Below, piece after piece: positions 55,074 to 64,000 of a stretch of 64,000 bases of DNA. This DNA is from Cinnamomum chago. Its lineage: Eukaryota > Streptophyta > Magnoliopsida > Laurales > Lauraceae. Position numbers and translations under genes: made by a program. The stretch's first letter is position 1; every line of letters starts with the position of its first letter. The stretch spans positions 7,748,001-7,812,000 of the forward strand of contig CP142451.1 of assembly GCA_038049695.1 (NCBI GenBank), in the 5' to 3' direction. Under the pieces are notes generated by a model. It was not told the DNA's origin, searched no databases, and saw nothing but the letters and a program-made list of their open reading frames with translations.

Positions 55074-58000
55074 CTAGTGGTGTTTACCTTTCTCCTCTGG
55101 CTTTCCTCCCTCTACTGGTCCCACTACCATGTCCTTGCTCGGCTGGAATATGAGCTCAGATTGGAGCATGCCATCCGATGCCAGGTTCTGAGGTGGGCTG
55201 ACTTCCAGCTGCTGCTGGAAGTAGTCCTCAATCGCTGTGGTGTCCATAGCCTCTGGAATATCACCAGTAAGTGTCTTGAATGCGAATTCGATACATGGGT
55301 CCAGCCATGAATCCCCAAAGGGCAAGATGGGTGGATACTCTAGCTTCTCTTCCAACTGAGGTTCCTCGACAAGAGGCTTTTCTGGCTGCCCTTCAGTTCT
55401 CTTGTTTCCTAGGGGTGTGTAATCAGCATGCTTTTCTGGCTGCCCTACAGTTCCCCCGTTTCCTAGGGGTGTGCAATCAGCATGCTTTTCTGGCTGCCCT
55501 TCAGTTCCCCCGTTTCCTAGGGGTGTGCAATCAGCATGCTTTTCTGGCTGCCTTTCAGTTCCCCCGTTTCCTTGGGGTGTGCAAGGTAAGCAATCCGGTT
55601 GCGGACTGAATTTGGACTCATCATTAGGCTTTGACACCTGTTCAGCACAAAAGCTCAGGGTGGATCCTACATCGTGAGTAGGATCTACTTGCAGATTGAA
55701 TATAAGCTGGTCAAGCTGCTCTGACACTTGTTCAGCCAGACTGCTAGGAGTGGATTCCAAAGCATGATCAGCTTCCAAATGCATAGTTGCCAACCTGTGA
55801 GACCTTTTGGGAGGCGTGACGTCTAATGCAACCCCCTCAGCTTCAAACCCGGCCAGCCGTTTTGATGCTCGACGTGGCAGGAGAGTTGCCTTTTCAGCTT
55901 TTGTTTTGCGAGAACGCAAACGGGTTGTTCCAGATTTGCAATTTTCTTCCAATGTCGTTTTTGCTTCGGATTCAAATGGTGCCCCATTCTCCAATGGCTT
56001 AGTGTTCTCAGATACAATCACTTCTGGTTGTTTCCTACCTTGCAATTCTGGTAGTTCCCCATTCTCCAATGGCTTTGTCTCTTCAGATACTATCGCTTCT
56101 GATTGTTTGCTACCTTGCAATTCTGGTAGTGCCCCGTTCTCCAATGGCTTTGTCTCTTCAGATACTATTGCTTCTGATTGTTTCCTGCCTTGCAATTCTG
56201 GTAGTGCTTCGTTCTCCGCTGGATTATTGTCTCCTGATTCTGGTAGCACCTCACCAGACAGCTTCTCGTTTCTCGATTCCAGAAGCGCCCCATTCTCTCG
56301 CTTCTCGTCCTCCAGTTCTGAGAGCCCCATGTTCTGCACCAGGTGCTTGTGTGTTTCCAAAGTCTGATTCTCCATCTGCTGCTTTGTGTCATCAGATTCC
56401 ATTGACATGCAATTGTCAGATGGTTTCCCATATAGTGGTCCGAATAGCACCTCGTTGCCTGTATGGTTACTCGCTCCAGATTCTGACAATGTTGTGTTCT
56501 GTGTCAGCTGCTTGTTTGTTTTCAATTCCTTATTCTTATCTTCTGATTCCAATATCACCCCATTCACCAACAGCTTCTTGTCTCCAGATTCAGCGAGCTC
56601 GTCTTCCATTGTGAATGAAGGCTTTTTCACTTGAACCATCTTTCTCTTCCTAGTCTTGGGGTGCTTCTTGGTGCAACCTAAGCTCCTTGAATCAACATCC
56701 TCAGCACCTACAATATACAGCACCTAGAATCAGATGATGAGAAACTTCTTAATCAGTTTTATTGTGCAGCTCCAAAATCAGTATCATTTTCATGCATCAA
56801 GCACAAAGCCAGCCCAAGGGCTCCATGTCATGGAATACTCAATGTATGTGCCCTGCACATGCCAACATGGCTGATGTCTATAATCCCAACCATTAAGACA
56901 GGCTACCTCTTGAAGTACACATCCTTGACTAAAATCAGGTGCTCTTGTTTATTGAGCTGGCCACACTTGTATTCTATTCATAGCCCATAACTACAGAATG
57001 TTTAGAAGAATTGGGCGTCTGTATCTTTCAAATATGTGCGCGTGGGTGTCATGTCTGTTCAACTGGGCATTTGAGCACACTGTTGATTTAGACCATTGTT
57101 CTGATGGGCAGCCCATCGACCCATCCTAACCTTTGAATCAGGCTTTTTTTTTATAAAGAGTGTAAAGAAAGAAAGAAAAAGGCGATGGTAAGGTTAAAAA
57201 GAATGGCACAGAACCAGGCAAAAAGCCCAGAAACAGGTGTCTATGATGCCACAGTTACAGAATGCTTTGCATCAACAAACAGCAGATTCTCTCCGCAATG
57301 CATTGCATAATACCTCAGCCCCATAATGGCCAAAGGATGGAGCTGGGATAGATAGGCCATTTTTAAGCACACAAGTATAGCAGCTGAGGATTGTTGGGCA
57401 AACATCAAACATGCATTTAGCTTAACTGCATCCCAAGCTTTTAGCAAAATCCAAAGCATCATCCAATTTTAAATATGATGACCCTCATGAACCAGCTCAT
57501 TTTATTTTTAAAATGTGAATATCAAATGGTAATGGGAGTTCTAATGCCAAAACATGCACTGAGAGACTATGAGACCAGCCAACCATTCAACGCACGCATT
57601 AGCAATTCTAAAATAAGGGAATGGACACCTTAAAACAGTCATATTATTTCCCATCATTGAGCTCATATCTAAATTTTAATAATGCAGAGTCACCGCGTTG
57701 AAACTGTATATTTTACTCAATTATTTCATAAACAAGGAGATTTAAGTAAACAGTCCAAAAATTCAGAATCCCTGACCCCAAACACCTACAGGCAGACAAT
57801 TGAGTATCTCTAGCAGTAATGAAGTTTAGAACTTTACACTGCTCCTCTATAGTTGATCCGCTGATCTGTTCTGCTGTGGCTCCTTTGACATTCGAGCCTT
57901 GGCTCTCAAAAAGGCGCCGCTTTGCTGAGTTGCCAGCTAATTTCTGCCTTTTAGCTGTGACAGGAGACTAAAAGAGAATTTTCTTTCAAAGATGAGGCCA

Positions 58001-60849
58001 CAAAACCAAAATCATTAGCTTAAAAAATCACTCGAGGTGATTCTAGTATTGGCAACAGGTATTGAAGGTGCTTTTGGATGTACCAACATGTGTTTTATGA
58101 CAGTTAAAAAATGAAAATGACATTATCTGGATATGGTTTCCCACCTATTACAACTCGACATATAGAGCCTATATCTGAAACAGAACAAAATCAATTTGCA
58201 CAGGAAAGCAATACGCTCTGTCTTTCTAGAAAATCCAAAAGTACCGAAAATGAGATAAAAAGTTAGCAGTATTTGGTGCAAGTTTCCTGACTGTTCCCAT
58301 CGATATATGAAAAAAGCAGGATCTTTTGGTAGAACAACATTATAATGTTTGAGACAGAAGAAATGCAGTGCAATGAGAATGGACAATGAAGAAATATAAG
58401 TGAGAGGGACATGAAAGTAGCTAGGATAATGTAGCATGCAAGTTAGACTTACAGAGAGTTTGTTATCTGTTGAGTCCTTGGCAGAAGTGCACATTTTCTT
58501 CGGCTTAGATACATGTATTCCAACATCTCCAGTTTCAAGATAACGGATGACATCTCTTAGAGAGCGGAATATGTAACCGGTTGCAGATTCAGTGTAATAC
58601 TGTAGCAATTTATAAGAATAAATTAATGAAGTACTATGTGCACTGATACAGAACACAAAAGAAACGGGAGCAAAGATGAATGCACCCCCAAGAATGATAT
58701 GGGAGATAAAACAAGGATAAGACATCCCACATTCCCCATGCTGGAAACCCATTCATAACATGCTACTCAGATTTACAATTACATCTTTTAATTGAGATGT
58801 TTAACCTACATTGTTACAGTTATAGTTTTATAGGGCATCATACCCTTTCAAGCATTCTAGATGGAACATAACTATGAATTTGATAAATTTTTCCTCTGCA
58901 TCAAAGACACTTTTGTATCATGAAAAATGAATACTTAAAATTAGTATGATTCCAAGTCAATTTAAAAAAAAAAGAAAAAGATTCCAAGTCCAAACACAAC
59001 ACAACTATTCTACAAACCATGTAACCCGAATTCTTTGAAGTGAGAAAAAAAAAAATTCAGTAATCGACTCTTGTGCCAGATTCTTCACAACATAGGTGAA
59101 TTTTTTTGGACTAGTTAAAACACTGACATAAATTACAAAACAGTGTAATTTTTTTTTTATTGAAATTTAAGTTAGATAATGGAGATTTTTTTTGTTGCTT
59201 GATTATTTAATATAATATTTTTGCAATGTTTTAAAAGTGTTCATAATCATCATTATTGGAAGCTTTGTCTCATCTATCTAACATCGGCTTTGTGAGTTCT
59301 ATTTTTCCACTCAACCCTATTCATGTGACTAAAATCTATTGTCTTTAACAATCACTTCATTCAATGTCTTTATAATTTAAATTTAAATTTTCTCATTATT
59401 TTTAATTCTAAATAGTATTGTGGATATGAATATAAATGTGCCGAACCCTGAAATTTTATTTTTGAGATAGGTGTTGGATCCCAATACATTTACTTGTAAC
59501 AGCAGCCTACAAGTAACCACTACTAGTATCGTCATTGTAAGTCTCCTACATAACATGTTGAGCATACACAAGTTTCCAGGTATCTGAGCAACTTAGGAAT
59601 GATGACAGCAGATTGACCAAAGCATAAAGCAACTGAAATGTACTACAATGCACTGGATCCAAATTAACCACCTGCCTTGTGTCATTCAGAGTATTCCAGA
59701 TCATTTATCAGGTTGGCACCATGACATTAAGGTATAGACGACATATCACATGTTAAGAGTTTCCCTGGAACATTTAGGTATAGATGACAAATTGTTTGTT
59801 AAGAGTTCCCCTTGGACGTTAAGTTGTATAGATGGGAGATAATATGTTAAGAGTTTTCCAGGTCCTGGTATATCTTTAAGTTATGGGCAGTGGACATCTT
59901 GATGTTGGAACTTTTACTAATGAATAATGGGTTGGAATTGGCTCTAAATCCAATTGAAGATCTACTACAAGTTACTGAACCCTTTCAGAGGTAATTTAGT
60001 TACATGAGCAAAATAAGCAGCTAGTTGTTTGTCTAGCATAAAAGCTGAATATCATGCTATGTCTCACAATGCGAGAGTGTGTTGTTGTCTTGTTGATATC
60101 AAACTTCCTGCATATGATTTATTAATTAATTATATATCGTACATAATATTGTTCTGTTTTTGAGATTTGAGCCTATTTGGACCTAGGGTCCTCGACCCTG
60201 ACCGAATGCATATGAAATTCAGATCGCGATTCAGTTACGGTTCAGTCTCAAAACAGACCTGTCACAGATCCAGGTCCAAATGTGGATGCAGACCTAAAAT
60301 GAAATGGATCCTCCATTCTCTTAAAAATATATTCATCAATAGCTGGAATTGAGAAATTAATTTCAAGGATTAAGAGAATCTTATGCAAAAAAAAAAAAAA
60401 AAAAGCACAATACTGAAATAGGAAACTGAAAATAACCAAAAAGAAATAAAGGACATGAAAAAATTGCTATAGATGCTAATACCGGGTCTCTTCGGTATCC
60501 ATCCCCTCTCTTCTTTCTGAATTTAATTTCCTTTGTCCAGCCCTGAGGCAGCCCGTCCGGTGACTTTTCAATTCGAGAAACAACCTAGGAATTGATGGAA
60601 TAATCAGAAATTCTCATTACTCAGGGAACAGTTAAATTCTACTAAAAATAACAGAAATTCATTTACTGAACTCCAGCATAAATACATGGGATAGAGAAGA
60701 TGATAAGTGCATACATTGTCAGCAGAAAGCACATTTAATGTTCTTCTCTTAGTTTGGGGTGCCTTGCCGTCAATTTTACCACTCTTGAGATAGCGAAAGA
60801 CCTCTTGCTTGGAATAGAATTTGCATCCAGTTCTTGGAGCAATGTAACA
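55074..60849 (-). CDS. Methyl-CpG-binding domain protein, MBD13-like (5' end missing)
   Basis: MBD proteins read methylated DNA in chromatin. Five exons are visible: 60849-60715, 60584-60483, 58599-58453, 57967-57838 and 56707-55074, joining in frame to 715 codons. The first is the C-terminal half of an MBD (CYIAPRTGCKFYSKQEVFRY, then LKSGK). The next two form a full second MBD: LPQGWTKEIKFRKKRGDGYR, then RRDPYYTESATGYIFRSLRD and VIRYLETGDVG. Exon four is basic (AKRQKLAGNSAKRRLFES). The long last exon is acidic and repetitive, with basic patches (SRKTKAEKATLLPRRASKRL) that may be nuclear signals. It ends with the conserved LPFGDSWLDPCIEFAFKTLT. Two MBDs plus this tail resemble Arabidopsis MBD13. 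The exon with the N-terminal half of the first MBD was not found up to 64000, so it probably lies beyond the window. Confidence 0.88.
55378..55593 (-). repeat. 54-bp (18-residue) coding tandem repeat in the MBD gene
   Basis: Four units of 54 bp start at about 55378, 55432, 55486 and 55540. On the minus strand each encodes a variant of CTPLGNGGTEGQPEKHAD. Unit length is a multiple of three, so copy changes keep the frame. The units nearest the C terminus differ more (NKRTEGQPEKP). Confidence 0.93.
55995..56230 (-). repeat. 75-bp (25-residue) coding tandem repeat in the MBD gene
   Basis: Units with landmark CTTCTGRTTG at 56021, 56096 and 56171 encode variants of LPELQGRKQSEAIVSEETKP followed by LENGA. 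The spacing is exactly 75 bp. A related LPESGDNNPAENEA unit precedes it, and APFESEAKTTLEEN follows, so the array grades into an older acidic repeat through the exon. Confidence 0.92.
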
Positions 60850-61928
60850 CTACAAAAAGCAAAAAACAGAGTGTCATTTGCAAAGAATTTGCCCTACATT
60901 CTACAATGCCATTACTGGTCTTTTCATCAGTCACTAGGAATTGGCAAATACAAACAAGATGCACCACAATACAATGAAAGTGAGAAATGAAAATCATAAC
61001 TCCTATGTCGAGAATCCATTTCCCACTACAGCAAGAGAACATAAATCACTCATTTCTACGAGTAACAAAATAAAATGATATTGGCATGTAACAATGGTAT
61101 TTTTACTCAATAAGGCTTCCTAATTACTACCACATGCGTGGAATTGGTTTTCCATGGAAATTCCATTAATTCAGCCAAAATTAAAATAAAAAGGATCATT
61201 GTCATCATTGATTCAAATGGTTTTCAAGCACATTACATGTTCGGCAAGGGTGTTGGTATAAGGCTTTGATACTTTTCTTCTTTTCTTTTGTTCCCACCCT
61301 CTGTCCCTCCCTCCCTCTCACACACATATCTTGTTACTTCATAAAAAATATGTATAAAAAGAAAAACTATTGCCACATGCCAAATATAGGCATCCTCTAT
61401 TTTGCTTCAAGCCCTCCGCATCGTATTCAATCTACTAGAAGGTCACTTTAAAATGTCTCTGCTTTACTGATAAAACAATTAAAAAAAAAAAAAGCCTCTG
61501 CTTTGCCCTTGCACGGGAAACCAGAGTTTATAATCATTTAGCCAACTTTAAAGTGTCCCTGTGGGATGATACTTCGACCTCAAAAGGAATCATATGGGGA
61601 ATTGCCATGGATGAAAATGAGCACCTAGAGTATTCGATTACTAGACCCAGAAAAGGGGCATGGATCCATACTTTAGACCAAATTTAAACTCGGTTCAGGG
61701 TTTGGGTCTAGCCTGGGTCGATAAAATTGTTACCCTTGGGACCGAATACCTGAATGGAGGTGTTTATATATTACATTTTCATTGTATGTTATGTCTTAAG
61801 ATCTAAATTGTCCACTTAAAATATACTTGACATTAACATGTTGGTACATCCAACAATTTTGGGTGCAGGGTGGTTTGTTGATGGGTGCTGTGGGTGTGGA
61901 GGGATCAGCCTTAAAATAGCCTCTAAAT

Positions 61929-62065
61929 CTATGTTCCCTGGATATGGCATGGGAACAACAAAAGGCGCCATGCATATGGCGTGGACACGGATTTTAACAT
62001 AAAGAGAGCAGTGGCTATGACACGATATGATACTTTGCCTATTATTAACTATCCAGGCATCATAG
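61929..62065. mobile_element. MITE, CTATGATGC family, copy 3
   Basis: It begins CTATGTTCCCTGGATATGG and ends CCAGGCATCATAG. It is 137 bp and flanked by perfect 8-bp direct repeats CTCTAAAT (61921-61928 and 62066-62073). It shares the ACACGGATTT...ACATAAAGAG interior with copy 1 (ACACGGATTTAGCACATAAAAAG). Confidence 0.85.
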
Positions 62066-62284
62066 CTCTAAATCAATTCATGCTCAAAAGAAACAACTCC
62101 AAACAGATCTCAAAATAGTGCTGTCATCACATAACAATCACATTAATGAAAAGAAGTTGGAGGCAAGATTTGTTACTAGAGATCATCAGGTTGAAAAAAT
62201 TAGAGATTCTCTTCAACCATTGGTATTCCAACATCTCGGTTAATGCACAAAATTGCAGCTAAAATTCATGACAACAAAAATTGG

Positions 62285-62560
62285 CTGCCCTACCTTGGCC
62301 GAACCAACCAAAGACTTGCGGTGGTAATGGAGCTACATTTCGAAAAGACATGAATCCATGCTTAACCAAGGTATCAGCCTCCTTGTTTGCACATCTAGGG
62401 ACAGGCTGGAAGGACACCCCAGTTTTTCAAATTGAATCCTCTACAACATGAGCTAGCTGCCACAAGGAAAAGTCACACCCACTAGCCCAATGTATACCCA
62501 GCTTAATAGCCTTCAATAGACTCTGACTCATTCAATTATTGAAACTGTTGACATATGCGC
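62285..62560 (-). mobile_element. LINE RNase H fragment
   Basis: Minus-strand translation gives LLKAIKLGIHWASGCDFSLW, a stop, then PVPRCANKEADTLVKHGFMS. The second part carries the 'R..N.EAD.L...G' signature that closes the RNase H domain of plant LINE ORF2. It is a dead fragment within the presumed MBD intron. Confidence 0.65.
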
Positions 62561-64000
62561 CACCATGGAAGCCCATTGTCAACAAAAACATAGTAGAAGA
62601 AAAAAAATTTAATTGTTTTTCTTTCTCTTGTACGGTATCAGTATCATTGAAAGAAAATACAAAGCATGGGGAGCAAGAAAGCATTAGAGTTGAGACCCAA
62701 GGCTGGGCTCCTGGCCACCCTCACCCACCCAAAAAAATGTACAAAATTGCATCACAAAATCAGGACATCAAAAAAAGCTTTAAGAAAATATTTTGCAGGA
62801 ATTATCTAAAATGATATTTTGGGGAATTATAAGGCTTCACTAACAAAGGTGTTAAGGCTAAATGGAAACCACAGGATATGGGACGGGTGAAGTCAAATCT
62901 GGAAGTAGTAGAGGAAGACAAACAGGACCACAGGGCTAGGACTAGGAGTGATGCTGAGAAAAAAAAACAGGGAGGAGATTTTGCTTAAGTTTTCAGGACC
63001 AGATGACACAAATGAGCCAAATGAAGCAAAGGTTCTACTAATTTGAGAAGCAATGAAAATAGTTAAAAAATGTGGGAGATATCATCATAGAGGGAGAATT
63101 AAGAAACTGCAATCAAGTGGTCCCCAAAGTAAGGATGAGAAACATGAAAGTTGACATCAAAAGGGAGATTTGCCAGTTATCTAGATCAACAACTGTTTCT
63201 TTCGTTGCTTTTTCATTTTTCATGGAATAATAAATCTTACGTTACAACAGAAAGGACTGTCTCTTTCTTGAATGTATATGGAAGGCCAAATGAAGAGCAA
63301 GATTTTGGCAAAACAGGGTGTAGATATTGACATAAAATCTACAGATTTGAACTTCATCTTCAGTCTTTATTATTATTTTTTTGAATAGTTTCTCAGTCAT
63401 TATTGTAATTGAGATTGGGGGGGTTATTCTATTATTTATCAAAAATTATTTATTTTTCTTAGGATCATCTGTGATTAACTTTCTTCACTGTGCACTTTTT
63501 ATTAAGAAAATCTACACAACATTACCAAGGAAATAAAATCTCAGGTCTCCTTCAGAAAATCCAACATTATACATGTTCAAGAATAAAGACTTGTGGATAA
63601 ACAGGTAAAAAATAATCTCTTTTTTTTTGGTTATCATAACAAGGAGTCAAGGACAATAATAGTATTTCAAAGCACGGATCTATGAAGTGAAAGCATCACC
63701 TTGAACCTTTATGGCAAACATGCACCGAATCTATCATGACTCATGAGTACCACACTACCACCGAGTTTACATAATTGCATTGTGTATGGGCCAATGCACA
63801 CAAGGCAGAAACTCTTTATCCAAAACAATCACACAGAACACACAAATTTAATTGTATCATTTGCCACCTAGTGATATATGTGAATGTATGAACACTAACC
63901 AAAACTACAGTTCTAATGTCCAAATAACCAGCTAGAAAAGTACCTCGAAGATTCCAAATGTCTGACTCAGAAAGTAAGAAGCAAGAAAGTTGTGGTGAAA

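Larger units (their letters stand above)
60850..64000. other. Intron or upstream region of the MBD gene
   Basis: No MBD-type exon is recognised on the minus strand here. The region contains a MITE (61929-62065), a LINE fragment (62285-62560) and AT-rich sequence. If the next exon lies beyond 64000, this is a single intron of at least 3.1 kb. Confidence 0.55.

Noticed and set aside
55280..56634. Long plus-strand frames opposite the MBD last exon (up to 186 codons)
   Set aside because: These are antisense shadows of the repetitive coding exon. The minus-strand frame has the conserved MBD13-like C terminus and correct splice phase.
63941..64000. Candidate upstream MBD exon at the window's right edge (donor after CTTCGAG on the minus strand)
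   Set aside because: The peptide (FLASYFLSQTFGIFE) lacks the 'W.P.GW...R..G' pattern of an MBD N-terminal half.

Overview
This window is nuclear DNA of a flowering plant. Every recognisable gene is a plant family split by GT-AG introns. The spaces between genes, and many introns, are AT-rich and full of MITEs, LINE scraps and other transposon debris. The species cannot be fixed from the sequence. Large introns (up to about 3 kb) and heavy transposon load suggest a medium or large genome. I found no bacterial operons, CRISPR arrays, rRNA or confident tRNA genes.

Layout. (1) 1-5456: transposon-rich DNA (LINE fragments on both strands, one intact-looking MITE) downstream of, or in an intron of, a minus-strand gene. 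Its first exon (5457-5706) encodes a plastid transit peptide like that of an M-type thioredoxin. (2) 5707-14090: intergenic DNA with several MITEs and a decayed PPR gene. (3) 14095-20402, plus strand: a complete eight-exon BiP gene (ER-resident HSP70, HDEL end) with a textbook unfolded-protein-response element in its promoter. (4) 20403-24625: intergenic, including a 1.9-kb inverted-repeat element ending about 155 bp before the next start codon. (5) 24626-40302, plus strand: a complete 18-exon ABCF3/GCN20-type gene whose introns hold a LINE, a tRNA-derived SINE and other insertions. (6) 41911-43084, minus strand: a two-exon CTF8 gene with an E2F-type promoter site. (7) 43085-46827: intergenic, with a 576-bp hAT element, a broken PPR gene and a roughly 126-bp tandem repeat. 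(8) 46828-52947, plus strand: a five-exon small C2-domain gene. (9) 55074-60849, minus strand: the last five exons of an MBD13-like methyl-CpG-binding-domain gene. Its 5' end lies beyond the window or was not recognised.

The genes are unrelated housekeeping or regulatory genes: ER folding, translation-linked ABC ATPase, sister-chromatid cohesion, C2 lipid binding, chromatin reading and plastid redox. They do not form a pathway. I see no novel biological system. The most informative signals are the two promoter elements that match their genes' functions, a family of MITEs with 8-bp target duplications, a SINE and a tiny LINE tail with clear target duplications, and two protein-level tandem repeats in the MBD gene's last exon.
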